The translations under genes were made by a program, and so were the position numbers. A stretch of 64,000 nucleotides of DNA from the NCBI RefSeq assembly GCF_900102795.1, contig NZ_FMWG01000003.1, positions 364,755-428,754 on the forward strand. Direction: 5' to 3'. Of the stretch, positions 35,751 to 44,649 are shown piece after piece. Within the stretch, counting starts at the first letter, position 1. Each line of letters starts with the position of its first letter. The notes beneath the pieces were generated by a model. It made no database searches. It saw nothing but the letters and a program-made list of their open reading frames with translations, and was not told where the DNA came from. Source of the stretch: Epibacterium ulvae (lineage in GTDB: Bacteria; Pseudomonadota; Alphaproteobacteria; Rhodobacterales; Rhodobacteraceae).

Positions 35751-36593
35751 CTAATCTGCGCGTTTTCCATAAACAACACGATCACGACCATCCAGATCTG
35801 GGATCACACGAACGTCAACCAAACCAGCTTCGGTAAACAACTGTGAAACGTCAGCGCCCTGCGTTGGTCCAATTTCGACCATAACTCGCCCGTCTTGTGC
35901 CAGATATTGCAAAACATCCCGTGCGATCAATCGATACGCCTCTAAGCCATCCGCCCCATCCGTGAGCGCCATTTCAGGTTCGTATCGGCGTACTTCATCT
36001 GACAGCTCTTCCATTTCGGCCAAAGAGATATAAGGCGGATTTGAAACAATCAGATCATAACGCCCATCGACCGCAGAAAACCAGTTTGACTGCCGCACAT
36101 CTGCGCGTTCAGTTACGTTATGCAACAGGGCATTTGCGCTCGCCTGAAGGCAGGCTGCTTCGCTCAGATCTACGCCAAGCCCTCTCGCCTTTTGCTGCTC
36201 AGCCAACAGTGTTACCAGAATACAGCCAGATCCTGTGCCAAGATCCAAGACCTGTGAAAAGGGCATGGCAAGAGCGGCTTCAATCAGGATCTCTGTTTCA
36301 GGCCGTGGATCAAGCACCTCTCCTGAGACCTTGAAACGGCGACCATAAAACTGTCGTTCTCCTATCAAATGAGACACAGGCACACGGATAGAGCGTAGCG
36401 CAATCAATTGCTCATATCGATCTGCAACTTCATCCGCCAATTGTTCTGGCGCAATCAACGTCACGCGGCTTGCCTCTATCTGCGCAGCATGAGCCAAAAG
36501 TATTCTGGCATCGCGTGCAGGATCAACCACCCCTGCAGCCCTTAAGCGGTGCGTGGCTGCAACCATGGCCTGCGCCGCTGTTTGCTGGGTCAT
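35751..36593 (-). CDS. prmC: Release factor glutamine methyltransferase
   Basis: Methylates the Gln of the GGQ motif of release factors RF1 and RF2. The 280-aa protein has an N-terminal helical domain, the SAM motif [16 protein letters not shown], and the catalytic NPPYIS near residue 195. [20 protein letters not shown] is the family signature before the SAM site. The ATG overlaps the TGA of prfA (ATGA at 36590-36593), coupling the enzyme with its own substrate. A weak AATCG/CGATT hairpin with a T run follows the gene. Confidence 0.95.
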   Translation of the reverse strand: MTQQTAAQAMVAATHRLRAAGVVDPARDARILLAHAAQIEASRVTLIAPEQLADEVADRYEQLIALRSIRVPVSHLIGERQFYGRRFKVSGEVLDPRPETEILIEAALAMPFSQVLDLGTGSGCILVTLLAEQQKARGLGVDLSEAACLQASANALLHNVTERADVRQSNWFSAVDGRYDLIVSNPPYISLAEMEELSDEVRRYEPEMALTDGADGLEAYRLIARDVLQYLAQDGRVMVEIGPTQGADVSQLFTEAGLVDVRVIPDLDGRDRVVYGKRAD

Positions 36594-37645
36594 TGGGCCA
36601 TCTCAGCTAGGAGGCGCGCCTGCGCATCTGCCGTCAACGCATCGATGATCTCGTTCAAGTCTCCCTGCATCACCTGATCCAATTTATAGAGCGTCAGGTT
36701 GATACGATGGTCTGTCATACGTCCCTGCGGGAAATTATAGGTCCGAATGCGCTCTGAGCGATCCCCTGAGCCAACCTGGCTTGCACGATCAGCAGAGCGT
36801 GCACTATCAATGCGCTGTCGCTCCAGATCGTACAGACGCGTTTTCAAAACCTGCATCGCGATCTCACGATTTCGGTGCTGTGACTTTTCAGAACTGGTGA
36901 CAACAATTCCGGTAGGCAAATGGGTAATGCGCACGGCAGAATCAGTGGTGTTCACATGCTGCCCCCCCGCGCCCGAGGATCGCATAGTATCGATCCGCAA
37001 GTCGTTGGCTTCGATCTGGATATCCACATCTTCAGCTTCTGGTAGAACCGCTACAGTCGCCGCTGATGTATGGATGCGCCCGCCGCTTTCTGTGGTTGGG
37101 ACACGTTGAACACGGTGCACGCCGCTTTCATACTTCATCCGTGCGAAAACATTTTCGCCTTTGATATGGGCAACAACTTCCTTAATGCCACCAAGCTCGG
37201 TTGCATTTTCTTCGATGATCTCAACCTTCCATCCCATCGCTTCTGCATAACGATGATACATCCGCAGCAGGTCTCCTGCGAATAACGCCGCTTCATCTCC
37301 GCCGGTACCGGGGCGGATTTCCAGGATTGCCGGGCGCACGTCCGCCGCGTCTTTCGGAAGAAGCGCCAACTGCAGCGCGTGTTCCACCTCGGGCAAAGCG
37401 GCCTGCAACGCTGGAATTTCTTCCTCGGCCAATTCCTTCATATCTGGATCATCCAGCATCGCATTGGCTTCATCTAAATCAGCGACCAACTGACGATAGG
37501 CAGAGATTTGCTCCGCCACCGGGCGCAGATCAGAATATTCTTTTGCAAGTGCTGCGATATCTCCTCCAGCAACGCCATCTGCCATAGCAGCTTCAAGATA
37601 TTGAAACCGTTGCAAGATCTGTTCCAGGCGTTCTTCGGGGACCAT
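36590..37645 (-). CDS. prfA: Peptide chain release factor 1
   Basis: RF1 reads UAA and UAG stop codons and triggers peptide release. The 351-aa protein has the GGQ loop [20 protein letters not shown] near residue 228 and the codon-recognition region [19 protein letters not shown] upstream. The start is ATG 37643-37645 ([20 protein letters not shown]) with a GGAAAGAG binding site; the open frame to 37714 adds a leader not found in the family. It is coupled to prmC downstream and divergent from a small exported protein. Confidence 0.96.
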   Translation of the reverse strand: MVPEERLEQILQRFQYLEAAMADGVAGGDIAALAKEYSDLRPVAEQISAYRQLVADLDEANAMLDDPDMKELAEEEIPALQAALPEVEHALQLALLPKDAADVRPAILEIRPGTGGDEAALFAGDLLRMYHRYAEAMGWKVEIIEENATELGGIKEVVAHIKGENVFARMKYESGVHRVQRVPTTESGGRIHTSAATVAVLPEAEDVDIQIEANDLRIDTMRSSGAGGQHVNTTDSAVRITHLPTGIVVTSSEKSQHRNREIAMQVLKTRLYDLERQRIDSARSADRASQVGSGDRSERIRTYNFPQGRMTDHRINLTLYKLDQVMQGDLNEIIDALTADAQARLLAEMAQ

Positions 37646-37705
37646 GTGGGCTCTTTCCGGTTGGGCAGTTTTGGTAAAATCTGTTCTCTGTGATATGCTA
37701 GGGAC

Positions 37706-37984
37706 ATGCGACATTCCAGTGCTCTTCTACTGTCTTTCGCTCTGTGCCCTACTCTCAGCAGTGCGGACGTCCCTTTGACTGCGACAAAAGCAATTGAATG
37801 CTATTGTACAAATACCTCTGGCCACAGAGTAGAATTGGGGCAGACCATCTGTCTTTTTGTGGATGGTAAAGCCTTTATGGCCCAATGTCAGATGTCACAG
37901 AATGTCCCAATGTGGCGCAAGGTCGAAGAAACCTGTCTGTCAGCGCATTTGTCACCGATGCCACAGCGCCTACCCCGCCTTTAA
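37706..37984 (+). CDS. Small Cys-rich exported protein
   Basis: A 92-aa product with a signal peptide ([19 protein letters not shown], cleavage near residue 20). The mature chain of about 70 residues has five Cys at 32, 34, 49, 61 and 77 in the pattern ECYCTN, QTICLF, AQCQMS, ETCLSA, which suggests disulfides in the periplasm. I know of similar small proteins beside prfA in Roseobacter-group genomes but no function. The start is about 60 bases from the divergent prfA start. The last codons overlap the convergent DUF1499 gene by four bases. Confidence 0.7.
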   Translation: MRHSSALLLSFALCPTLSSADVPLTATKAIECYCTNTSGHRVELGQTICLFVDGKAFMAQCQMSQNVPMWRKVEETCLSAHLSPMPQRLPRL

Positions 37985-38400
37985 AGGGCATTCAGCTGCG
38001 CAATCCATTCGTCGACTCGTGCGGCGTTTACTCCAAAATCCTTATAACCGAAACGCAACCTTGCATGGATTTTCAAATCCGCGCCATCCTGCCAAACTGT
38101 CGTGTAATCAGGGAACCCAAAGACCTTGCTTCGGCTGACAAACGTCACCATGCCGCTCTCAATTGATCCAGCCAGTACCGTGGTGGCAGAATCCTGGCCC
38201 GCAATCGCCGCAAACTGCATCAGCCTTTGCGCCTTTTCTGGAAGAATACGGTATACACCACCTGTCAGCGTTTGATCCGCGTCAAACTCGGTTTTCTTAT
38301 GCCAGTCGTCTGGATTACTCGGCAGCAGGCGCGGTACGAACAATCCAACGCTTAGCACCAGCGCAGCTGCGGTGCCAAATCCACCAAGACGGTTCGCCAC
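37981..38400 (-). CDS. DUF1499 family protein
   Basis: A 139-aa protein with one N-terminal hydrophobic segment (GTAAALVLSVGLFVPRLL), probably a signal anchor or signal peptide. The following domain fits DUF1499, with GFPDYTTVWQDGADLKIHAR and SRSKVFGF near the centre and a terminal RVDEWIAQL. The function is unknown. Its start lies three bases after the ureohydrolase stop at 38404, so it is likely cotranscribed with the ureohydrolase pair. Confidence 0.82.
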   Translation of the reverse strand: MANRLGGFGTAAALVLSVGLFVPRLLPSNPDDWHKKTEFDADQTLTGGVYRILPEKAQRLMQFAAIAGQDSATTVLAGSIESGMVTFVSRSKVFGFPDYTTVWQDGADLKIHARLRFGYKDFGVNAARVDEWIAQLNAL

Positions 38401-38403
38401 TTT

Positions 38404-39348
38404 TTACCCTTGCCCCCCGGGTAAGATACACAACATTTCATACATCAGGTTGGCGGCCACCAGCGCGGTATTGCCAGAGGGATCATAAGACGGTGAGACT
38501 TCGACCAGATCGCACCCGACAACATTCAACCCGCGCAAAGACCGCAACAACTCAAGCGCCTGCATCGACGTCAACCCACCAATTTCAGGTGTACCTGTCC
38601 CCGGTGCAAAGGCGGGATCAAGAGAATCAATATCAAAGGAGATATAGACGGGACGCGACCCAATATCGCGCCGAATTTCGGCCCCCATGCCTGATAGGGA
38701 ACGCCCCCACAGCTCATTTGCTGGAAAATGTTGGAAACCCCAGCCCGCTGCCTCGGTAAAATCTTTTGGCCCATAGCCTGTGCCACGGATCCCGATCTGA
38801 TAGGTTTTATCAGCAACGATTAAACCCTCTTCGTAGGCTCGACGGAAAACTGTACCGTGCGTTTCTTTTTCTCCAAACATTTCATCATTTACATCGGCAT
38901 GCGCATCGACATGCACCACTGCAACGGGGCCAAATTTACGCGACATCGCACGCAAAATCGGCAATGTAATTGAATGATCCCCCCCCAAGGCCATCGGAAT
39001 CACCCCTGTGCCGAGGATCGCCTCGTAGCTCTCTTCAACTATGCGCAGCGATTCTTTCAACGAGAACGTGTTAATCGCCAGGTCTCCGATGTCAGCGATA
39101 TTCATGTGATCAAAAGGCGCTGCCCCTGTCGCCATATTATAAGGGCGGATCATTGCACTTTGTGCGCGAATATCTTTGGGACCAAAGCGCGTCCCTGACC
39201 GCCAGGAGGTGCCGATATCCATAGGCACCCCCAAAAGCGCCACATCCAGCCCATCCAAAGAGGTTGCTTGCGGCAGGCGCATAAACGTGTTTGGCCCCGA
39301 AAAACGTGCCAAGTCGTTGCCACTGATTGGTTGATGAAATTGTGTCAT
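38404..39348 (-). CDS. Ureohydrolase, guanidinobutyrase/agmatinase family
   Basis: A 314-aa arginase/agmatinase-fold enzyme that hydrolyses a guanidino compound to urea and an amine, using two Mn ions. Metal motifs are MALGGDHSITLP, VVHVDAHADVNDEMFGEK and SFDIDSLDPAFAPGTGTPE. The DVNDEMFGEK-THGTVFRRA segment resembles guanidinobutyrase (GbuA) more than classic agmatinase, so 4-guanidinobutyrate or a similar acid is a candidate substrate. The start ATG 39346-39348 overlaps the TGA of the upstream ureohydrolase. A longer start at 39378 is possible but has no better binding site. Confidence 0.85.
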   Translation of the reverse strand: MTQFHQPISGNDLARFSGPNTFMRLPQATSLDGLDVALLGVPMDIGTSWRSGTRFGPKDIRAQSAMIRPYNMATGAAPFDHMNIADIGDLAINTFSLKESLRIVEESYEAILGTGVIPMALGGDHSITLPILRAMSRKFGPVAVVHVDAHADVNDEMFGEKETHGTVFRRAYEEGLIVADKTYQIGIRGTGYGPKDFTEAAGWGFQHFPANELWGRSLSGMGAEIRRDIGSRPVYISFDIDSLDPAFAPGTGTPEIGGLTSMQALELLRSLRGLNVVGCDLVEVSPSYDPSGNTALVAANLMYEMLCILPGGQG

Positions 39349-40310
39349 TTGTTCAGCAAGTTCCAGCCAAGAAGGCATATAATTTCGGTTGCAACATGAG
39401 CGCCAGCAATCGCGGTTGCGCCGGTGGTATCAAACGGTGGGGAAACTTCAACAATATCCCCGCCTTTGATGTTGATCCCTGCGATTTCGCGCAAAATCCG
39501 AGCAGCCTGGGCGGAGGTAAGCCCTCCCCAGACAGGTGTCCCTGTTCCCGGCGCATATGCAGGATCAAGACAATCGATGTCAAAGGTAAGATAGGTGGGT
39601 CTGGCGCCAAGCATCTCTTTGATCTTACGCGCCGTTTCCACCGATCCAATCTCATGCACCGTTGCCGCATCAATAATATTGACACCCAGCGTATCCTCGT
39701 TTGTTGTGCGAATACCCACCTGTACAGAGGTGGCAGGATCAATCAGGCCAAGTTTGACTGCCTTATAGAACATGGTCCCATGATCGACACGCGCCATATC
39801 ATCATCCGGCCATGTGTCGCTATGGGCATCGAAGTGCAAAAGCGACATCGGACCATATTTTTCAGCATAAGCCTTAAGGATTGGGAACGAGATATAGTGA
39901 TCCCCTCCCAAAGTGACCGACGCCGTATCGCTGGCCAAGATTGTCCGAATGTGATCGGTCAAACGATCCGGGAAAGACGGAACATCTGCATAATCAAAAG
40001 CCACATCACCATAGTCGACAATTGCCAGCTCACTCAGCGCGTCATAACCCCAGCCATACGGAGCATCAGGGCTTTGCAGCGCGCTTGCCTCACGAATGGC
40101 ACGCGGGCCCAAACGCGTTCCCGGGCGATTTGTGACCGCTTGATCAAAGGGTACGCCGGTCACAGCAATATCAATGCCGTTTAGTGTTTTACTATAGCGA
40201 CGCCTCAGAAAGGAGGTTGCCCCTCCAAATGTGTTTTCAAAACTCGGTCCGCGCAGATCTTGGCGGGTAAAGGCCTGATCGACCTGTGTTTTCGCATCTT
40301 CCAATGCCAT
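39345..40310 (-). CDS. speB: Agmatinase-type ureohydrolase
   Basis: A 321-aa enzyme of the same family as the next gene, but with the agmatinase-like active site LLHFDAHSDTW...DHGTMFYKAVKLG, close to E. coli SpeB. Other metal motifs are TLGGDHYISFP and FDIDCLDPAYAPGTGTPVWG. Agmatinase converts agmatine to putrescine and urea. It is translationally coupled through ATGA to the second ureohydrolase, so the cell probably makes two related enzymes for different guanidino substrates in one operon. Confidence 0.87.
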   Translation of the reverse strand: MALEDAKTQVDQAFTRQDLRGPSFENTFGGATSFLRRRYSKTLNGIDIAVTGVPFDQAVTNRPGTRLGPRAIREASALQSPDAPYGWGYDALSELAIVDYGDVAFDYADVPSFPDRLTDHIRTILASDTASVTLGGDHYISFPILKAYAEKYGPMSLLHFDAHSDTWPDDDMARVDHGTMFYKAVKLGLIDPATSVQVGIRTTNEDTLGVNIIDAATVHEIGSVETARKIKEMLGARPTYLTFDIDCLDPAYAPGTGTPVWGGLTSAQAARILREIAGINIKGGDIVEVSPPFDTTGATAIAGAHVATEIICLLGWNLLNK

Positions 40311-40369
40311 CAGAGTTCATCCACACTGCGTTGTTGTTTCTCATCCGATAACGTACCAAAACGGGCTTG

Positions 40370-41533
40370 TCATCCCAGCGGCTGTGCACGCTCCACAAGG
40401 CGTGCGAAAAACGACGCACCTATCGGGGCGATCTCATCGTTAAAATCATATTGTGGCTGATGAAGACCGGCACTGTCACCTTGCCCTAAGAACAGATAGG
40501 CCCCCGGGCGCACCTGCAGCATATAAGAGAAGTCCTCAGCACCCATTTGACGTTCCGCGTCTGCATCCACCTGAGCATCACCCGCTATCTCACGCGCGAC
40601 ATCGGCCGCAAACACAACACGTTCTTCGTCGTTCACCGTCGCGGGATACCAGGTATCATAGTCAAGCTCAGCTGATACTCCGTAGCTGATCGCATGACCT
40701 TCCACGATTGCCTTCATACGGGCTATGACCATGTCCTGCACCTCTGTTTCAAATGTGCGCACCGTACCATTAATATAGGCCGTTTCCGGAACAATATTAT
40801 CTGCCCTGCCCGTATGAATTTGTGTCACAGAGACGACAAGATCCTGAAACACATTGTGATTCCGGCTCACGATTGTTTGGATCGCTTGCGCAATACCGCA
40901 GGCCGCGACCACCGGATCACGGGTTTCATGCGGCATTGCACCATGCCCGCCAAGGCCCGTAACATTGATGTGAAATTCATCCACTGCGGCCATCATCGGC
41001 CCCGGCCGTGTCAAGAAATGCCCAACGGGGACACCGGGAGCGTTGTGCAAAGCGTAGACCTCTGTGATCTGAAAACGATCCATAATCCCTTCATTGACCA
41101 TGATTTCAGCCCCACCCACAGCCTCTTCTGCAGGTTGGAAAATGAGCGCGACGCGGCCTTTGAAATTACGCGTCTCCGCCAGGTATTTCGCAGCGCCCAA
41201 AAGCATGGTTGTATGCCCGTCATGACCACATGCATGCATCTGCCCATCATGCAGCGAGGTATGATCGACACCGCTGTCTTCGGTGATGGGCAAAGCATCC
41301 ATATCAGCACGCAAGCCAATGGTTGGACCCGTTGCCTGACCGTTGATCACCGCAACAATTCCGCTCGTTGCGATGCCTTCATGAATTTCATCAACCCCAA
41401 ATTCGCGTAAACGCTCGGCAACAAATGCTGCTGTTTTCGGCAGATCCAACACCAATTCAGGAATCTGATGCAAATGTCGCCGCCAGGCTTTCATCTCCGC
41501 AGAATACCCTGCAATGCGATTGATAACTGGCAT
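40370..41533 (-). CDS. M20 family amidohydrolase (hippurate hydrolase/aminoacylase type)
   Basis: A 387-aa zinc peptidase-family amidohydrolase. Motifs include WRRHLHQIPELVLDLPKTAA at the start, LRADMDALPITEDSG, MHACGHDGHTTMLLGAAKYL with metal-binding His and Asp, and IFQPAEEAVGGAE with the catalytic Glu pair. A small dimerisation domain lies around 180-290. It may deacylate N-acylated amino acids, such as hippurate. The start ATG 41531-41533 has AGGAG eight bases upstream. It lies 59 bases upstream of speB on the same strand and may be cotranscribed with it, suggesting nitrogen scavenging. Confidence 0.9.
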   Translation of the reverse strand: MPVINRIAGYSAEMKAWRRHLHQIPELVLDLPKTAAFVAERLREFGVDEIHEGIATSGIVAVINGQATGPTIGLRADMDALPITEDSGVDHTSLHDGQMHACGHDGHTTMLLGAAKYLAETRNFKGRVALIFQPAEEAVGGAEIMVNEGIMDRFQITEVYALHNAPGVPVGHFLTRPGPMMAAVDEFHINVTGLGGHGAMPHETRDPVVAACGIAQAIQTIVSRNHNVFQDLVVSVTQIHTGRADNIVPETAYINGTVRTFETEVQDMVIARMKAIVEGHAISYGVSAELDYDTWYPATVNDEERVVFAADVAREIAGDAQVDADAERQMGAEDFSYMLQVRPGAYLFLGQGDSAGLHQPQYDFNDEIAPIGASFFARLVERAQPLG

Positions 41534-41597
41534 GGGCTGGACTCCTGACCAAAGACTCGGGATTGATACACCTGACACAAGCAGAAAGGTGGCTGCA

Positions 41598-42428
41598 ATG
41601 ACCAATTCCGATCTCATCCACGACGAAACCGCCGGTATTGAGCGGCTGCTTGAAATCATGCGTCGGCTTCGAGATCCAGACGGTGGATGCCCGTGGGACA
41701 TTGAGCAGAATTTTGCTTCTATCGCGCCTTACACAATTGAAGAAGCTTATGAAGTTGCGGATGCAATCGAGCGCGAGGCTTGGGACGAACTGCAAGGCGA
41801 ACTGGGCGATTTATTGTTTCAATCTGTCTTTCACGCACAAATGGCTGAGGAAGCTGGGCATTTCTCTTTTCAAGACGTGGTCGCGACGATGTCTAACAAG
41901 ATGGTCAGCCGCCACCCCCATGTGTTTGGCGCCGAAAGTCGTGAAAAGTCTGCCGAACAACAAGTCGCAGATTGGGAAGCCATCAAAGCGACCGAGCGCG
42001 CGGCCAAATCAGAGACCGGTACGTTGGATGGGGTCGCTGTTGGTTTGCCTGCTTTGCTACGCGCCTATAAGTTACAAAAACGCGCTGCGCGTGTGGGGTT
42101 TGATTGGCCATCAACCACTGATGTGCTCGAAAAAATAGCAGAAGAAAGCGCCGAACTCGTCGAAGCGCGAGAGACCCTGACGCAAACTGAGGTCGAAGAA
42201 GAATTTGGTGATTTGATGTTTGTAATGGCCAATCTCGGTCGCCATCTAGGTGTCGAACCCGAGTCAGCCTTGCGTGCTGCGAATGCAAAGTTTACTAAGC
42301 GGTTTCAAGGTGTTGAAAAAAAGCTATCCACTCTTGGCAAGACCCCCTCTGACAGTGATCTTGCAGAAATGGACACGCTTTGGGATCAAGTCAAAATTGA
42401 AGAGCGAATCAATCCAAAAACACCCTGA
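41598..42428 (+). CDS. mazG: Nucleoside triphosphate pyrophosphohydrolase MazG
   Basis: Hydrolyses NTPs and dNTPs to monophosphates and PPi. The 276-aa protein has the two tandem MazG helical domains. The first carries LRDPDGGCPWDIEQNFASIA and TIEEAYEVADAIE with ELGDLLFQSVFHA, and the second carries KIAEESAELVEARETLTQ with EEEFGDLMFVMANLGRHLG; the Glu and Asp residues bind Mg. The start ATG 41598 has AAGGTGG seven bases upstream. It is divergent from the M20 gene. Confidence 0.95.
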   Translation: MTNSDLIHDETAGIERLLEIMRRLRDPDGGCPWDIEQNFASIAPYTIEEAYEVADAIEREAWDELQGELGDLLFQSVFHAQMAEEAGHFSFQDVVATMSNKMVSRHPHVFGAESREKSAEQQVADWEAIKATERAAKSETGTLDGVAVGLPALLRAYKLQKRAARVGFDWPSTTDVLEKIAEESAELVEARETLTQTEVEEEFGDLMFVMANLGRHLGVEPESALRAANAKFTKRFQGVEKKLSTLGKTPSDSDLAEMDTLWDQVKIEERINPKTP

Positions 42429-42574
42429 AATCCACAAGTGTTGAAGGCGAGGTATCGCTCTTACTTCTCATAGAGATCACGGCCAGTAAGGTTTTTGTGA
42501 AGTGTGCAAGGATGCTCTTTCGCAGACACCTGTTTTTGTCTTAGCTGGCCCGTGTCATTAACAGGAGAAGAAAT

Positions 42575-42979
42575 ATGATCAATCGCCGTAACGTTTTGAT
42601 GGGCGCAACAATTGCAGTCGCAGCGGGTGCAAGCGCGATTCCTGCAGCGGCAGGCAGTGACAAAAAAGTTGCGGCAACAGGTTCCTTCACTGGCCTGAGT
42701 AACCATGTCACAAGCGGTTCCGTTAAAATCATTCAAAAAGACGGTCGTACCTTTGTAGAGCTTGGTAAAGATTTCTCGCTGGACGGTGGTCCAGATCCAC
42801 GCGTTGCATTCGGTAAAGACGGCGCATACGCAGCCGATACCAAATTGGGTGCATTGCTCAATCTAACTGGTAAACAGCGCTATGCTGTTCCGCCTTCAAT
42901 CTCAGCAGCCGATTACAACGAAGTTTATATTTGGTGTGAAGTTGCTGGCGTTCCTTTGGGCGTCGCCAAATTAAAATAA
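42575..42979 (+). CDS. Exported DM13-domain protein
   Basis: A 134-aa protein with a signal beginning MINRRNVLMGATIAVAAGAS, which has a twin-Arg and a short hydrophobic run, so Tat export is likely. The mature part is a single DM13 domain: GSFTGLSNHVTSGSVKII, TFVELGKDFSLDGGPDPRVA and a late YIWCEVAGVPLGVAKL with the conserved Cys. DM13 domains are thought to act in redox or electron transfer, but no reaction is established. The start has AGGAGAAG upstream. It is followed by a strong hairpin terminator. Confidence 0.82.
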   Translation: MINRRNVLMGATIAVAAGASAIPAAAGSDKKVAATGSFTGLSNHVTSGSVKIIQKDGRTFVELGKDFSLDGGPDPRVAFGKDGAYAADTKLGALLNLTGKQRYAVPPSISAADYNEVYIWCEVAGVPLGVAKLK

Positions 42980-43021
42980 CCAACGAAGCCTCTGAGCGTG
43001 CAGCTCAGAGGCTTTTGTTGG
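42980..43021. terminator. Terminator between the DM13 and MEKHLA genes
   Basis: A 12-bp perfect stem, AAGCCTCTGAGC at 42986-42997 with its complement at 43003-43014, loop GTGCA, then TTTT. Outer bases CCAAC and GTTGG extend the pairing. It can serve both converging genes. Confidence 0.85.
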
Positions 43022-43022
43022 C

Positions 43023-43472
43023 TCAAAGGCGGTGGAAATCGGCAAAAAACGCCGCTTCGCCCTGCTTTTTTCCCTCAGTATCAAGCAATGGCCAGATCGT
43101 TGCATTTTGGATTTCAAAGCGCTTTCCTGATGCAGAGATCCGAACGCCTTGATAGTTACGAATATACCCTTGCGACCTCATAGTTTCAAACATTCTATTT
43201 CGCTTATTACGATGCATTTGTTCTGCGGTATTTTTTGAATGCATAGTTACTAAATCACCCCAACGCACCTCAAACAGCTCTTGTGCAAATAAGTTCCCAT
43301 AAGTCAAAACTGGATCTGCATCCGTATTATGAGACAGAACAGCAAAAGGAGCATGGTAGAGTTCCTCTGCCTCTGCGACTGGGAATGCCTCTCCAAGGAC
43401 GTGCTGATAAGACGTCACTATAAGCCTCGCTTGCTCTGCCTGAAACGCATTTGCAGCTGATGGTTCTTTCAT
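43023..43472 (-). CDS. MEKHLA-domain protein
   Basis: A 149-aa cytoplasmic protein fitting the MEKHLA family, a PAS-like domain. Recognisable parts are LYHAPFAVLSHNTDADPVLT, YGNLFAQELFEVRWGDLVTM and NYQGVRISASGKRFEIQNATIWPL (in pieces). In some plant and cyanobacterial proteins this domain is fused to regulators; here it stands alone, and its ligand is unknown. The ATG at 43470-43472 is preceded on the minus strand by a run of ten G and then AT, so the G run occupies the ribosome-binding position. It borders the IS110 remnant. Confidence 0.8.
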   Translation of the reverse strand: MKEPSAANAFQAEQARLIVTSYQHVLGEAFPVAEAEELYHAPFAVLSHNTDADPVLTYGNLFAQELFEVRWGDLVTMHSKNTAEQMHRNKRNRMFETMRSQGYIRNYQGVRISASGKRFEIQNATIWPLLDTEGKKQGEAAFFADFHRL

Positions 43473-43474
43473 AT

Positions 43475-43484
43475 CCCCCCCCCC
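43475..43484 (-). repeat. G10 homopolymer in the ribosome-binding position
   Basis: Ten consecutive C on plus, G on the coding strand, ending two bases before the MEKHLA start codon. Such tracts are prone to slippage and can change translation or promoter spacing. Confidence 0.8.
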
Positions 43485-43582
43485 TGATCACGTTCGTATC
43501 GGATAATTCCCTTGTCAAAGATAATAACGCGACAATCAGGTCAACAAACCTCTTTGAAAAGCAGGCGCTCAACACCCAAAAA

Positions 43583-43657
43583 TACCATGCTGGACGGTGG
43601 TACGGCTGACTGCTGCCATGCCGGAACATTCCCAACCAAGGAGTTTCCAGCATGGTA
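43583..43657 (+). repeat. 12-bp inverted repeat covering the IS110 start codon
   Basis: TACCATGCTGGA at 43583-43594 and TCCAGCATGGTA at 43646-43657 are exact complements 51 bases apart. The right arm includes the ATG at 43652, and the AAGGAG binding site lies in the enclosed loop. A transcript could fold to hide the start. It may be a relic of the element's noncoding end. Confidence 0.6.
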
Positions 43658-44314
43658 AAGAAAGCAACGCGTATTTCGCGCTTTGTCGCTGTTGTTGAAG
43701 ATCGCCCCACCTATATCGCCTTGGATGTTCACAAGAAGACTAATTCAGTCGTGTTATTCGATCCAGAAGATGGGATCGTTGACACTTACACCTGCCCACC
43801 CGCCGAAGAGGCGTTGATCAAGCAACTGTCGAGACTTGGATGTCGGATCGCGCATGTGGTCTAGGAATCTGGCCCGACCAGGTTCCCCCTATCGCATGCG
43901 TTAGAGCAGGCAGGATCGTAGTCTCTGTGATTATTGTCTCCCGCACATTCCGTGTAGCCATGCGGCTGCTGCAAAGACGAACCGCATTAATGTCGTGAAG
44001 CTGACGAGCTATTTCGCGCTGAAGTGTTTTCACCGGAACGCTTCAATCGAGCGGAAGAAGTCACCTCATATCTTGATATCTTGGTCTCGCTCCTATGGTT
44101 GGCCAAAGCGGCAACAGCAAAGCGCGAGCGAAACTACACCCGGTTGGTCAGAAACGGTTGCGCAGCATTCTTGCCGAAGCCGCATGACAATGGACCAGGC
44201 GTGATCTCGAAGCCACAACCATCTTACAATCATCATTTCTCGAAGCATGGGATCAGGCAAAAAGCCATTGTGATCGTCGCCCGGAAACTCGCAATCAAGA
44301 GCTCTGGCGCATGA
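43652..44314 (+). pseudogene. Decayed IS110-family transposase
   Basis: One reading frame from 43652 to 44314 retains IS110 features. The N-terminal RuvC-like start is TYIALDVHKKTNSVVLFDPE. A TAG at 43862-43864 is followed in the same frame by ESGPTRFPLSHALEQAG, the family's next conserved block. More stops follow, then the same frame ends with RQKAIVIVARKLAIKSS, typical of the C-terminal region. At about 220 codons it is far short of the usual 320-400, so it has internal deletions as well as nonsense mutations. It is not functional. Confidence 0.72.
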
Positions 44315-44649
44315 CGGTGGAAAAACGCCTCTTTCGCCAGCCGAGGGTGTCGCGCATGGGGCCTAGTCTGGATAGCCAACAACAAAGAAGGGCGGCACAC
44401 TCATCAACCGGCGCGCACCGAAAGAGGTACTTGGTAATCCTAAATCGTGACAAGTACGAATAAGAAAAGGCTTACGCAAGGCCGGTGAACAGTACTGATT
44501 TGGCTCCAGATGGCAGTGCGGTTGTAGCGACAGAGATCAACTTATATCCAAAAAACGGGCTTTTCTGGCGATCAGTCTCCCTCATTTCTGGCCCTATAAC
44601 GTCAAACAGATCACACCTATGCTCGCTCAAAATTTGATAGGAGCGCACT
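44315..44649. other. Noncoding stretch after the IS110 remnant
   Basis: This 335-base region has no convincing gene, RNA or promoter. Short fragments may derive from the inactivated element. AGGAG at 44638-44642 belongs to the YciI-like gene downstream. Confidence 0.4.

Noticed and set aside
39327..40184. A 285-codon plus-strand open frame
   Set aside because: It is antisense to the speB-type ureohydrolase and has no family features.
40694..41410. A 238-codon plus-strand open frame
   Set aside because: Antisense to the M20 amidohydrolase gene, with no conserved motif.
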